This document shows positions 24,770 to 33,630 of a stretch of DNA of 64,000 nt, in pieces (positions within the stretch are counted from its first letter, which is position 1; every line of letters begins with the position of its first letter). Both the position numbers and the translations under genes were made by a program. The notes beneath the pieces are model-generated. The model had not been told where the DNA came from and did not search any database. It saw only the letters and a program-made list of their open reading frames with translations. The stretch comes from Bacilli bacterium. GTDB taxonomy: Bacteria; Bacillota; Bacilli; RF39; UBA660. The stretch spans positions 62,001-126,000 of the forward strand of contig JAFXUK010000015.1 of assembly GCA_017525015.1 (NCBI GenBank), in the 5' to 3' direction.

Positions 24770-25184
24770 TCATAATGGAGTTAATGAAAAAAAAGAAATA
24801 ATGGAATTAATGAAGAATGTCGAATTTGTAGATTATAGTCCTAATAATTATGATACAGATGATTATCCAGACTTTGCTTTCAAAGTAGCAGAAGATGTAG
24901 CTGCTGGTAAAGTAGATTTAGGAGTTCTAATGTGCGGAACTGGAATTGGAATGAGTATTGCTGCTAATAAAGTTAAAGGAATTATCTGTGGACATTGTTC
25001 AAGTGTTGAACAAGCTCATTTAACTAGAGAACATAATCATGCTAATATTCTTGCATTAAGCTATAAACAAGCTGTACCAGAATTAGTTGAAATGATTAGA
25101 GAATTTTTAAACACAGAGCCTTCTAAAGAAGAAAGACATAATCGTCGAGTAAATAAAATACTAGATTATGAAAAGGCAAGATAA
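24747..25184 (+). CDS. rpiB: Ribose-5-phosphate isomerase B family
   Basis: 145 aa. Interconverts ribose 5-phosphate and ribulose 5-phosphate. MKIAIATDHNG, the catalytic-cysteine motif VLMCGTGIGMSIAANK and HNHANIL are the RpiB signatures. LacAB subunits of galactose-6-phosphate isomerase are close relatives, but no second subunit is adjacent. Start at 24747, 8 nt after AAGGG. Its stop overlaps the next ATG (TAATG). Confidence 0.9.
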   Translation: MKIAIATDHNGVNEKKEIMELMKNVEFVDYSPNNYDTDDYPDFAFKVAEDVAAGKVDLGVLMCGTGIGMSIAANKVKGIICGHCSSVEQAHLTREHNHANILALSYKQAVPELVEMIREFLNTEPSKEERHNRRVNKILDYEKAR

Positions 25185-25387
25185 TGAGTTATAAAGTATA
25201 TGTTTATGTAATAACACTAATGATGAGCATTTATGCTACATCAGGAATTAACTTTGATGGATTTATAAAGAAAAATAAAGCTATCGAAGCGAGAGTATTA
25301 GTTATTCTATTAAGTGTAGCTTTAAGTTATTTAGCAACAAACTTTATAACAGATTTTATATCATTAACAAGTGTTATAAAAAAATAA
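25184..25387 (+). CDS. DUF1146 small membrane protein (YwzB-like)
   Basis: 67 aa with two membrane segments (about 5-24 and 37-58) separated by a short basic loop KKNKAIEARV. The spacing and the FDGFIK...A.VL..LLS pattern match YwzB/DUF1146 of Bacilli, function unknown. ATG overlaps the rpiB stop, so translation is coupled. Confidence 0.7.
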   Translation: MSYKVYVYVITLMMSIYATSGINFDGFIKKNKAIEARVLVILLSVALSYLATNFITDFISLTSVIKK

Positions 25388-25396
25388 TGTTAATAA

Positions 25397-25429
25397 AAAG
25401 GTATTTATCAACAGATAAATATCTTTTTT
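25397..25429 (+). terminator. Terminator after the DUF1146 gene
   Basis: About 12-bp stem AAAGGTATTTAT/ATAAATATCTTT with one G-U pair, loop CAACAG, T-run. Confidence 0.85.
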
Positions 25430-25492
25430 AATATTTCTTAATGGAAATATAACCATAATGATGGTATAATTTAAGTACGGAGGATGATGAAT

Positions 25493-26032
25493 ATGAAATA
25501 CAATATTCGTGGCGACAAAGTCACAGTAACTCAAAGTATGAAATCTTACATTACTGAGAAGTTATCTAAGATGGATAAATATTTCGAAAATCCAGATGAA
25601 ATAACTGCTAACGTACTTGTTAAGATTAAAGGTTTAGAACAAATTATTGAAGTTACTGCTCAAACTAAGAGATTTACTCTTAGAGCTGAAGAATCGCATG
25701 AAGACTTCTATGCAGCAGTAGATTTAGTAATAGCTAAACTAGAAAGACAAATTAGAAAGAATAAGGACAGATTAAATAGAAAATACAAGAATGTAGAAAA
25801 ATTAGAATTCAATTTTGATTTACCTACAGAAGATCCTGAAGAAGAAGTTAACGATAGTAAAATAGTAAAAAGAAAAAATATTTCAATGAAACCAATGGAT
25901 GAAGAAGAAGCAATATTACAAATCGAACTTCTAAATCATGATTTCTTCGTATTTAAAAATATAGATGAAGAATGTGTATCAGTGTTGTACAAACGTAAAG
26001 ATGGCAACTATGGTATTATCAATATGAAATAA
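25493..26032 (+). CDS. hpf: Ribosome hibernation promoting factor, long form
   Basis: 179 aa. N-terminal RaiA/HPF domain (MKYNIRGDKVTVT, 1-100), variable linker, and a C-terminal dimerisation domain (from about 125: SMKPMDEEEAILQIELL...YKRKDGNYGIIN) that lets long HPF form 100S ribosome dimers. CGGAGG precedes three close ATGs (25484, 25487, 25493); only 25493 has proper spacing. Extended -10 TGGTATAAT at 25462-25470. Confidence 0.95.
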   Translation: MKYNIRGDKVTVTQSMKSYITEKLSKMDKYFENPDEITANVLVKIKGLEQIIEVTAQTKRFTLRAEESHEDFYAAVDLVIAKLERQIRKNKDRLNRKYKNVEKLEFNFDLPTEDPEEEVNDSKIVKRKNISMKPMDEEEAILQIELLNHDFFVFKNIDEECVSVLYKRKDGNYGIINMK

Positions 26033-26054
26033 GGAGCAAAAAGCTCCTTTTTTT
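26031..26054 (+). terminator. Terminator after hpf
   Basis: 7-bp stem AAGGAGC/GCTCCTT immediately after the stop, then T-run. Confidence 0.85.
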
Positions 26055-26106
26055 ATTGTAAAAAAAAGAACTAAATGGTATAGTAGACAAACAGGGTGTG
26101 ATTTTG

Positions 26107-26754
26107 GTGGAAAATAGAGCAAAACAAGTAGTGGAATATTACTTATTATGTAACAAATTGAAAAATGTAATTAGAACTGGTTGGTTAAACTGGAACGTAA
26201 AAGCTGAAAGAGTAGAGAGTATAGCAGAACACATTTTTGGTGTTCAAATGTTAGCAATAGGAATGTATCAAGCTTATAACTATGATATTGATTTATTAAA
26301 AGTATCTTTAATGCTTGCTATTCATGAAACAGAAGAAATAATTATTGGAGACAAAACATTATTTGAAGTATCCAGTGAAGACAAAGCAGTGGAAGGTCAC
26401 AAAGCTATACATCAAATTTTTTCTGAGGTACTATCAGCACCAGCATTAGAACAATTAATAATAGAATTTGATGAAAGAAAAACAAAAGAAGCAGATTTTG
26501 CTTATCATTGTGATAAACTAGAATGTGATTTACAAGCTAAATTATATGGTGATAGTGGAAATGTTGATTTAAATCATCAAGAAACCAATTCAACAGCAAG
26601 AGATCCTAGAGTTACAAAGTGGTTTAATCAAGGCCTAGATTTTGGTCAAATGTGGATAAAATTTGGTCAAGAAAGATATGGATATGATCAAAATTTCACA
26701 GAAGTATCAAATTATGCTTTCGAAAACAATCTTGCAAAACACCAAAAACACTGA
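26107..26754 (+). CDS. HD-domain hydrolase, YfbR/HDDC2-like
   Basis: 215 aa. HD fold with SIAEHIFGVQM, then LAIHETEEIIIGD in place of the usual HD pair, and a later CDKLECD carrying the last metal-binding Asp; this is the HD_3 group that contains 5'-deoxynucleotidases. Likely cleaves phosphate from small nucleotides; substrate unproved. Start is uncertain: GTG at 26107, TTG at 26104 or GTG at 26098; AGGGTGTG upstream favours 26107. Extended -10 TGGTATAGT (hexamer 26079-26084). Ends in TGA. Confidence 0.75.
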   Translation: MENRAKQVVEYYLLCNKLKNVIRTGWLNWNVKAERVESIAEHIFGVQMLAIGMYQAYNYDIDLLKVSLMLAIHETEEIIIGDKTLFEVSSEDKAVEGHKAIHQIFSEVLSAPALEQLIIEFDERKTKEADFAYHCDKLECDLQAKLYGDSGNVDLNHQETNSTARDPRVTKWFNQGLDFGQMWIKFGQERYGYDQNFTEVSNYAFENNLAKHQKH

Positions 26755-26782
26755 AAAAATAAGGAAAAACCATACTTTAAAA

Positions 26783-26811
26783 TTGATATTTAAATATTAA
26801 TTTGCTAAAAT
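26783..26811 (+). promoter_or_regulatory. secA promoter
   Basis: TTGATA at 26783-26788, 17-bp spacer ending TGC, TAAAAT at 26806-26811. Confidence 0.7.
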
Positions 26812-26835
26812 ATATTATGCGTGGAGGAATGCCAA

Positions 26836-29334
26836 ATGGGATTTTTAAGAAAATTAATTGACTCTGAGTATAAAGAGTTAAAAAGATTTGAAAAGATAGC
26901 AAACAAAATAGATGATCTTAGTGAAGAAATGGAAGCATTAAGTGATGCTGAACTTCGTGCTAAGACAGACGAATTTAAAAAACAATTAGCAGAAGGAGCA
27001 ACACTAGAAGACATCGTTGTTCCAGCTTTTGCTGTAGTAAGAGAAGCTGCATACCGTGTTATTGGTGAAAAACCATACTTCGTACAATTATTAGGTGGTT
27101 TAGCAATTCACTATGGTAACATAGCCGAAATGAAAACAGGTGAAGGTAAAACTTTAGTTGCAACAATGCCTGCTTACTTAAATGCATTAACTGGTAAAGG
27201 TGTTCATATTATCACAGTAAACGAATACTTAGCAGATCGTGATGCTAAATGGATGGGTGCAATACATGAATTCTTAGGCTTAACTGTTGGAGTTAACAAA
27301 AGAGAAATGTCACCTCAACAAAAGAGAGACGCTTACAATTGTGATGTATTATATTCAACTAATAACGAAATTGGTTTCGATTACTTAAGAGATAACATGG
27401 TAGTTAGAGCTCAAGATAGAGTTCAAAGACCATTAAACTTCGTTATTGTCGATGAGGTCGACTCAATCTTAATCGATGAAGCTCGTACACCATTAATTAT
27501 TTCTGGTGGAAAATTTGATTCAAAAGATTTATATACATCAGCTGATAGAGCTGCTAAGAATTTAAAAGAAGAAGATTATATAGTAGACGAAAAAACAAAG
27601 AGTGTTTCATTAACTGATAGTGGAGTAGAAAAAATTGAAAAAGTATTCCATTTAAATAATTTATATGACTTAGAAAACGCTGTATTAGTTCATCACTTAA
27701 ATCAAGCTTTAAAAGCTAATTACGGATTTAAGTTAGATGTTGACTATGTAGTTGAAGATGGTGCAGTTATAATTGTTGACCAATTTACTGGACGTTTAAT
27801 GCATGGTCGTCAATTTAGTGATGGTCTTCACCAAGCACTTGAAGCTAAAGAAGGCGTTAAGATTAATGAAGAAACTAAGACAATGGCAACAATTACATTC
27901 CAAAATTTATTCAGAATGTATGCTAAATTGTCAGGTATGACAGGTACTGCTAAAACAGAAGAAGAAGAATTTAGAGATATCTACAACATGTACGTTATCC
28001 AAATCCCAACTAATAAACCTGTTATAAGAGAAGATTTACCAGACTTAGTTTATGCTACAGAAAAAGGTAAATTTAAAGCTATCGTAAATAAAATTAAAGA
28101 AATACATGCAACAGGACAACCTATCCTAGTAGGTACAATTTCAGTTGAAAACAACGAAAGATTAAGCGAAATGCTTAAAAAAGAAGGATTAAAGCATGAA
28201 GTATTAAATGCTAAGAACCATGAAAGAGAAGCTGAAATCATTGCTCAAGCTGGTCAAAAAGGTGCAATTACAATCGCAACTAACATGGCTGGTCGTGGTA
28301 CCGATATTAAATTAGGTGAAGGTGTCGTTGAACTTGGTGGTTTATGTGTAATAGGTACTGAAAGACATGAATCACGTCGTATCGATAATCAGTTACGTGG
28401 ACGTTCTGGTCGTCAAGGAGACCCAGGTATGTCTCAATTCTTCGTATCATTTGAAGATGACTTAATGAGAAGATTCGGTACAGATAAGATTAAAGATATG
28501 TTAATCAAAGTTGGATTTGGTGATGATCAAGCTATTCGTTCTAAATCATTTACTAAATCTATTGAGCAAGCTCAAAGAAAAGTTGAAGGAAACAACTACG
28601 ATACTCGTAAATCATTACTTGATTACGATAACGTAATGAATGAACAAAGAGAAATCATTTATTCAAGACGTAATGAAATTCTTGACCAAGAATCTATTAG
28701 AGAAAGAACAGAAGCAACATTCGATAGTAATATAGCTAACTTGGTAGATTCTCATATTGAACCAGAAGGTTATTTAACTGATGATGATAAATCTGAAATA
28801 GTTGAATATTTAAATACTAACTTACTTAAAGTTAATAAATTAAATGAAGAAGAACTTGAAGATATGACTGATCCTCAAGAAATAAAAGAATTCTTAACTA
28901 ATAAAGTTAAAGAAGACTATAAAGAAAAAACAAAAGAAATTCCTGAAGAAATCATTAATGAATTTGAAAAAGCAATTGCTTTAAGAGTTATTGATGAAGC
29001 TTGGGTAGATCATATCAGTGATATGGAACACCTAAGAGAAGGTATTGGACTTCGTGGATATGGTCAAACAAATCCTCTACAAGCTTATACATTAGAAGGA
29101 TATGAATTATTCGATAATTTAATGTCTAACATAGAATCTAAGATTTCTATCTATTTGTTAAAAGCTGAAGTAAGACAAAATACTGAAAGAAAAGAACAAA
29201 GAGATAACAAAATAGTTCATGATACACATTTAAAAGTAAAAGGAACTCCTATTAAAAATGCTAAAAAAATAGGAAGAAATGATCCTTGTCCATGCGGTTC
29301 AGGACTTAAATATAAGAATTGTCACGGAAAATAA
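26836..29334 (+). CDS. secA: Preprotein translocase ATPase SecA
   Basis: 832 aa motor that drives unfolded proteins through SecYEG. Walker A TGEGKT at residues 101-106, Walker B-type DEVDSILID, motif VI QLRGRSGRQGDPG, and a C-terminal SEC-C zinc motif with Cys818, Cys820 and Cys829 plus His830. Start at 26836, after GTGGAGG; the open frame extends to 26821 but that part contains the ribosome site. In many Bacilli prfB follows secA; here prfB is at 52025. Monocistronic. Confidence 0.97.
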   Translation: MGFLRKLIDSEYKELKRFEKIANKIDDLSEEMEALSDAELRAKTDEFKKQLAEGATLEDIVVPAFAVVREAAYRVIGEKPYFVQLLGGLAIHYGNIAEMKTGEGKTLVATMPAYLNALTGKGVHIITVNEYLADRDAKWMGAIHEFLGLTVGVNKREMSPQQKRDAYNCDVLYSTNNEIGFDYLRDNMVVRAQDRVQRPLNFVIVDEVDSILIDEARTPLIISGGKFDSKDLYTSADRAAKNLKEEDYIVDEKTKSVSLTDSGVEKIEKVFHLNNLYDLENAVLVHHLNQALKANYGFKLDVDYVVEDGAVIIVDQFTGRLMHGRQFSDGLHQALEAKEGVKINEETKTMATITFQNLFRMYAKLSGMTGTAKTEEEEFRDIYNMYVIQIPTNKPVIREDLPDLVYATEKGKFKAIVNKIKEIHATGQPILVGTISVENNERLSEMLKKEGLKHEVLNAKNHEREAEIIAQAGQKGAITIATNMAGRGTDIKLGEGVVELGGLCVIGTERHESRRIDNQLRGRSGRQGDPGMSQFFVSFEDDLMRRFGTDKIKDMLIKVGFGDDQAIRSKSFTKSIEQAQRKVEGNNYDTRKSLLDYDNVMNEQREIIYSRRNEILDQESIRERTEATFDSNIANLVDSHIEPEGYLTDDDKSEIVEYLNTNLLKVNKLNEEELEDMTDPQEIKEFLTNKVKEDYKEKTKEIPEEIINEFEKAIALRVIDEAWVDHISDMEHLREGIGLRGYGQTNPLQAYTLEGYELFDNLMSNIESKISIYLLKAEVRQNTERKEQRDNKIVHDTHLKVKGTPIKNAKKIGRNDPCPCGSGLKYKNCHGK

Positions 29335-29346
29335 GATAAAATAAAG

Positions 29347-29377
29347 AGAACAGATATTTAAAATCTGTTCTTTTTTT
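29347..29377 (+). terminator. Terminator after secA
   Basis: 9-bp stem AGAACAGAT/ATCTGTTCT, then seven T, ending just before the convergent gene at 29382. Confidence 0.9.
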
Positions 29378-29381
29378 AAAA

Positions 29382-30059
29382 TTAGTAAAAACCTTTCTTT
29401 TCTAAATCCATAGTTAAACCTTCTTTTTTTAAAAAATCAGGAAAATCTTTTGACCACTTTCCGTTATGGCATGCAGCATATTGAGCACGTCCATCACGAA
29501 ACCAAGATAAGACTTTTTTATCACTTACAATATAAGCATCATATTTTAAAATATCTCCGTTATCTTCAACATCCCAAGGACTTCCTTCTTTATTAGATAG
29601 TATATCAATTAGCTTTTTCTTATCCCATATACCACATAATAAACTTAGACGAAAATCTGAATCTTTTGTCTTCTTCTTAAAACCATTATATTGGCAGAAA
29701 ACATCATAATAATTAAATGACATTTCAAAATTAATATAAGCTGCATTAGGTTCTTTATCTAATATTTTTAAACAATCTTTTAATTTATCTATATTAACGT
29801 AATCATTTAGAAATACATCATCACATATGAATACAACTTTACTTTCTTTTATATCATTTAAAGATTTAATTATTCTAGTTGTCCACTTATTTAATGGATA
29901 ATTATAACAAATTGTATCAATTATTGGTGAAGTTTTTGTCTCTGTTAGTAGATAAACACGTGGATGATTTGGCCAGTATTTATTTAAACAAATACTAAAG
30001 ATTGGCCACATTTCTTCATCTTTATCACAACTAAAACATACGATGGCTAAATCTTTCAT
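29382..30059 (-). CDS. Glycosyltransferase-like protein
   Basis: 225 aa, no membrane segment. N-terminal IVCFSCDKDEEMWPIFS and KYWPNHPRVYLLTE are typical of GT-A-fold transferases acting on surface polysaccharides, and VVFICDDVFLND (about residues 75-86) supplies the DxD-like metal/nucleotide-sugar site. A second acidic motif SPWDVEDNGD follows. Donor and acceptor unknown. One of only two genes right of oriC that oppose the replication direction, and isolated from other sugar genes, which suggests an accessory insertion. ATG after a GGTGATT site. Confidence 0.65.
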   Translation of the reverse strand: MKDLAIVCFSCDKDEEMWPIFSICLNKYWPNHPRVYLLTETKTSPIIDTICYNYPLNKWTTRIIKSLNDIKESKVVFICDDVFLNDYVNIDKLKDCLKILDKEPNAAYINFEMSFNYYDVFCQYNGFKKKTKDSDFRLSLLCGIWDKKKLIDILSNKEGSPWDVEDNGDILKYDAYIVSDKKVLSWFRDGRAQYAACHNGKWSKDFPDFLKKEGLTMDLEKKGFY

Positions 30060-30128
30060 ATAATCACCATATCCATTTTAACACAATAAATATGATATAA
30101 TAAAATATATAGTAAGGAAGTGATACAC

Positions 30129-30683
30129 ATGTCTGAAATTCAAGAAAACAACAACAGAGAATTAGAGATAGGTGTATCAGATCTTTTCTTTGCTTTAAGC
30201 ACAATGCCAGTATTGAATGAATCTACTGAAAACTTAATTAAAGCTATATCTTCAGCTAAAGATACAATAGCTTCTCTTGGTGGCAGTGAAGAATACACAA
30301 CAGTAGAACTATTAAGTACAGATACTTCCTTATCAAATAAAAATATAACAGAAGAAGAAAATATTATTACAAAGTTAAGCAATACTAAACAATTACTAAT
30401 TAGTTTTGATGCTGGTGCAATGGATACAATAGAAAAAAACTTTAGTACTATTGAAGCAGATTTTGAAGAAATGATTGCTCAAGGAAATCGTTTAATTGCT
30501 AAATATCAGGAAAGAATAGAACTTCTGGAAAAAGAAAGAGAAAGGTTACTAGCTGAAATTGCAGCAGCTGAAGCTGCAGCAGCCAGAGCTAGAGAATCAC
30601 AAATTCAAACATATACAAGTCAAAGATCAACAGTAGTAAAACCAAAATTTAATAATAAGTTTGTAATTCAATCAACAAAATAA
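30129..30683 (+). CDS. Coiled-coil protein sharing an N-terminal domain with the C39-peptidase protein
   Basis: 184 aa, no signal peptide. Residues 1-100 show the pattern TTVELLSTD.SL..N.T followed by KLSNTKQLLISFDAGA, which parallels residues 42-84 of the protein at 41355 (TTLHLLKDSQSL..N.T, RLTNSKNILINMDKEA). Then a coiled coil with an Ala-rich run (LLAEIAAAEAAAARARES) like that in the 41343-ending gene. These features suggest a type VII-system accessory or substrate rather than a Sec protein. Start at 30129 behind AAGGAAG; extended -10 TGATATAAT (hexamer 30096-30101). Not a family I can name. Confidence 0.6.
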   Translation: MSEIQENNNRELEIGVSDLFFALSTMPVLNESTENLIKAISSAKDTIASLGGSEEYTTVELLSTDTSLSNKNITEEENIITKLSNTKQLLISFDAGAMDTIEKNFSTIEADFEEMIAQGNRLIAKYQERIELLEKERERLLAEIAAAEAAAARARESQIQTYTSQRSTVVKPKFNNKFVIQSTK

Positions 30684-30704
30684 AAGCCACAAAAAGGCTT
30701 TTTT
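30683..30704 (+). terminator. Terminator after the coiled-coil gene
   Basis: 6-bp stem AAAGCC/GGCTTT with 7-nt loop and T-run; a new TATAAT (30709-30714) follows. Confidence 0.8.
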
Positions 30705-30736
30705 GTTGTATAATAAGCGTCTTAAGGAGGGATTAT

Positions 30737-31651
30737 ATGTGTGATAAATCATATGTTGTTCAAATGCTTTATATAATAAAAACTATATTAAACTCATTAT
30801 GTTACCTAGTTCCTTCAATTATTATAATAGTATCTATGATAAGTTTTGGCAAAGTAGTAGTATCAGGAAAAGAAGAAGATTTTAAAGCTGCATTTTCTAT
30901 TCTTTTTAAAAGATTAATTGCCGGTATTGCTATTTTCTTATTACCTTCAATAGTTACTTATATATTTAAAGATGTTGCCGAAACAGATACATCATTAATA
31001 GCTTGTATGCAAACAGCAACATTAGAAAAAGTAAACTCATTAAAAGAAAAAGAAGAAAAAGAAAAAGCTTATCAAAAAGAAGTAGAACAAGCTAAAGCAA
31101 GAGCTTTAGAAAAAGAATACTACGAAAACGAAAAAGCAAAATCTGAAAGAAGAGAAGAAACAGAAAAAGAGACTCAGAATGATGTGACCATAACAAATAA
31201 CGGAATATCAGCAACAGAGTTTAATAATAAATTATCAGGAATGAACACTCCAACTATAAATGAAATAGAAAAAGTTGCATCTCAAAATGGAATTGATTCT
31301 AATTACTTAGTAATTATCATTGGTACAACTGCAAACGAAGGTTATTACAATGATCCTTACCTAAGTTACGGATGGGCAAGTGCTATGATAAATAATAAAG
31401 TAACTATAGCTCAAATGCAAGGATGGGATCCATCTCATACAGGAGAAGCAAATTATTATTCTCAAACAAATATTAATAGAGGATATAATAATGCCAGTAG
31501 TGATGTTTTAAAAGCTGTATATATTGCTTTAACAAATAGAAATACCAAAATAATAGAATGTAATGGCATGTATTCAACTACACCATCAAATTACAATAAA
31601 ATATATACATCAGGAGCTTATTCGAATATTTCTATTTATGAAACAAAATAA
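30737..31651 (+). CDS. Two-TM membrane protein with coiled coil and lysozyme-like C-terminal domain
   Basis: 304 aa. Two membrane segments (about 12-42 and 54-77) separated by a short charged loop, with LFKRLIAGIAIFLLPS at 56-71 and a following IACMQTAT; the same module opens the protein encoded at 38127-39578. Overall layout recalls TrbC/VirB2-like proteins. A charged coiled coil (100-155) leads to a C-terminal domain (about 165-304; YLVIIIGTTANEGYYNDPYL, SYGWASAMI) that looks like a lysozyme-fold or wall-lytic domain with a candidate catalytic Glu. Presumed to act on peptidoglycan outside. ATG after AAGGAGGG; 9 nt before the VanY fusion gene. Domain identities are tentative. Confidence 0.55.
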   Translation: MCDKSYVVQMLYIIKTILNSLCYLVPSIIIIVSMISFGKVVVSGKEEDFKAAFSILFKRLIAGIAIFLLPSIVTYIFKDVAETDTSLIACMQTATLEKVNSLKEKEEKEKAYQKEVEQAKARALEKEYYENEKAKSERREETEKETQNDVTITNNGISATEFNNKLSGMNTPTINEIEKVASQNGIDSNYLVIIIGTTANEGYYNDPYLSYGWASAMINNKVTIAQMQGWDPSHTGEANYYSQTNINRGYNNASSDVLKAVYIALTNRNTKIIECNGMYSTTPSNYNKIYTSGAYSNISIYETK

Positions 31652-31660
31652 GGTGGGCTT

Positions 31661-32536
31661 ATGGTTAGAAGCTTGAATTTCAATGATAGAATAACCAAAT
31701 TAAAGAAATATAAACTTATAGGTAGAGATGGTAAAGAGTACATAAGTGATATACCTGGTACTCTAGGAGGAAATAAAAAATTAAAAATATATGGTAGATT
31801 AGATTGTCCATCTGCTCTAAGATGGATAAAAAAAGGATATTATACACAAAATAGAGTATTCTTCGAATCAAAAGAAATAGCTAAAGAAGCAGGTTATCGA
31901 CCTTGCGCTATATGTATGCCAGAAGAATATAAAAAATGGAAAGAAATGATCGATATGGATTATACAATGTTAGTTAATAAAGAAAACTTATTACCAAGTG
32001 ATTACGTACCAGAAGGACTAATAGAAATTCATGAACCAACAGGTTCAAAACTAGATTCAACTTATGTTAATCGACTAAATATTGAAGCCTTTAGAGCTTT
32101 TAAAGAAATGCAACAAGCGGCTTTAAAAGAAGGTTATGAAATATTTGTTGATTCATCTTATAGACCATATGAATATCAAGAAAGAGTTTTCAATAGTATT
32201 GCTTTAGAAAAAGGAATAGATCATGCAATGAAGTTTGTTGCTCCTCCAGGAGGAAGTGAACATCAAACTGGTTTAGCAGTAGACGTTATTTTTAGAAGAA
32301 ATAATGAAATGATTGAACAACAATTAGAAGAAGATCCAGAAATAAAATGGTTATTCCAAAATGCTCATAGATTTGGTTTTATTCTTAGATATCCAAAAGG
32401 AAAAGAAGAAATAACTGGTTTCAATTTTGAACCATGGCATTTCAGATTTGTTGGCAAAGAACTGGCAGAACAATTACATACTTCTAATATTACGTTAGAA
32501 GAATATTATAATCTTAAGAAAGCAAGACATGTTTAA
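31661..32536 (+). CDS. Ada-type zinc domain fused to VanY-like D,D-carboxypeptidase
   Basis: 291 aa. Residues 38-90 resemble the Ada metal-binding fold (KIYGRLDCPSA, NRVFFESKE, AGYRPCAICMPE; Cys49, Cys82, Cys85), but the position of Ada's methyl-accepting Cys is Gly45, so DNA repair is not expected. Residues 130-280 are a VanY/DacB-type metallopeptidase: SSYRPYEYQ, SEHQTGLAVDV (Zn His and Asp) and EPWHFRFV (Zn His). VanY removes the terminal D-Ala of peptidoglycan stems. There is no signal peptide or membrane segment, odd for a wall enzyme. Lies 9 nt after the membrane lysozyme-like gene, so the two may cooperate. Confidence 0.75.
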   Translation: MVRSLNFNDRITKLKKYKLIGRDGKEYISDIPGTLGGNKKLKIYGRLDCPSALRWIKKGYYTQNRVFFESKEIAKEAGYRPCAICMPEEYKKWKEMIDMDYTMLVNKENLLPSDYVPEGLIEIHEPTGSKLDSTYVNRLNIEAFRAFKEMQQAALKEGYEIFVDSSYRPYEYQERVFNSIALEKGIDHAMKFVAPPGGSEHQTGLAVDVIFRRNNEMIEQQLEEDPEIKWLFQNAHRFGFILRYPKGKEEITGFNFEPWHFRFVGKELAEQLHTSNITLEEYYNLKKARHV

Positions 32537-32552
32537 TACCTGTCTTGTTTTT
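32523..32552 (+). terminator. Terminator after the VanY-fusion gene
   Basis: 7-bp stem CAAGACA/TGTCTTG, loop including the stop codon region, five T. Confidence 0.75.
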
Positions 32553-32604
32553 ATATCTATATAAAAAAATTTTATATATTTATACTTTAAATTAAAAAAA
32601 AGAG

Positions 32605-32613
32605 TGCTATAAT
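32605..32613 (+). promoter_or_regulatory. Extended -10 of the radical SAM operon
   Basis: TGC TATAAT (hexamer 32608-32613), about 45 nt before the first gene; no good -35, as is usual for extended -10 promoters. It follows a terminator, so the six genes from 32659 to 38101 form their own unit. Confidence 0.6.
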
Positions 32614-32658
32614 AAGTAAAAAGAAAAAAAGCCTTGAGTAGTAAATAGGGGGTAGTAT

Positions 32659-33630
32659 ATGTTTTCATGTCCAAAAAAATTAGTTGTTAAGCAGCAAGAC
32701 AGAGAAATATATCAGACTAATGAAACTCAAGGCTTATACTTATATCCATTAACTTTAAAAGATTATGTCGATAATTTAAACGACAAAAAGCCTATTAAAT
32801 TAGATCTGTTAGAATTAGATAATAATGTTGATTATGAAAAAATATTTAATCATCAATATCTAAGTAATTTAATGTGCATTGAATTTAATATTGAAAATAA
32901 AAAAGACATACCAATTGTCGAAAGAATAATCAATAATAAAGAAAATGTTAAAGTGTCATTAAATATAAAGAATCTTAATTGTCTTTCTCTAAAAGATTTA
33001 GAATTACTAAGTCCAAAAGTAGATTACTTTAAAATATATTGGAACTATAACGATTATGAAAAATTCCTAAAAAGAATTAAATGTATAAATAAATACAAAA
33101 AAGATAGTTGTTTAATTCACTTAAAAAGTTATCTTAATTTAGAAGAAATCAGCAATTATGAAAAATACATAAAAGACTTTAATAATATGGTAGATGTATA
33201 TCAATTATCAAAAGAATTAATTCCACTAAATACAACTAATATTCAAGTAGATGATAAAGTTGAAAAAATAATTAGAGATTTAGAAGAAAAGTATTCAGGT
33301 GGTGGTATTACATTTATTAGTGTTAAAAACTTAAAAGAATTGTATTATCCACGATTTGAATTAGATGAAAGAAATAGTCGCACTTGTTATGCATGCTATT
33401 TAAAACCATATCTATATAAAGATACAATAATACCATGCAAAGTAAGAGAAAAATTAAATAATATGGATGAATGGGGAACAAAAGACTTCAATGATTTTTC
33501 TAATTTTGAAAAATGTGGATTACAATGTGATGATTGCGCATCAATATATGAAAATGATAAACTAAATGAAATAAACAATATAATAAAAAAATATAAAGAT
33601 ATAGAAACAATTATGGAGGAAGATAGATGA
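32659..33630 (+). CDS. Radical-SAM-like protein lacking the N-terminal cluster motif, with SPASM-like cysteines
   Basis: 323 aa. No CxxxCxxC, yet the C-terminal part (from about residue 245) carries RTCYACYLKPYLYKDTIIPC and, later, KCGLQCDDCASIYEND, a cysteine pattern like the auxiliary-cluster (SPASM/twitch) domain of radical SAM enzymes. The N-terminus (LYLYPLTLKDYVDNLND) resembles that of the true radical SAM enzyme at 35968 (YYPLSILDYANAMLN), suggesting a diverged paralogue that keeps scaffold and auxiliary clusters but lost SAM chemistry. First gene of the operon; overlaps the next by 4 nt. May be a substrate-binding partner. Confidence 0.5.
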   Translation: MFSCPKKLVVKQQDREIYQTNETQGLYLYPLTLKDYVDNLNDKKPIKLDLLELDNNVDYEKIFNHQYLSNLMCIEFNIENKKDIPIVERIINNKENVKVSLNIKNLNCLSLKDLELLSPKVDYFKIYWNYNDYEKFLKRIKCINKYKKDSCLIHLKSYLNLEEISNYEKYIKDFNNMVDVYQLSKELIPLNTTNIQVDDKVEKIIRDLEEKYSGGGITFISVKNLKELYYPRFELDERNSRTCYACYLKPYLYKDTIIPCKVREKLNNMDEWGTKDFNDFSNFEKCGLQCDDCASIYENDKLNEINNIIKKYKDIETIMEEDR

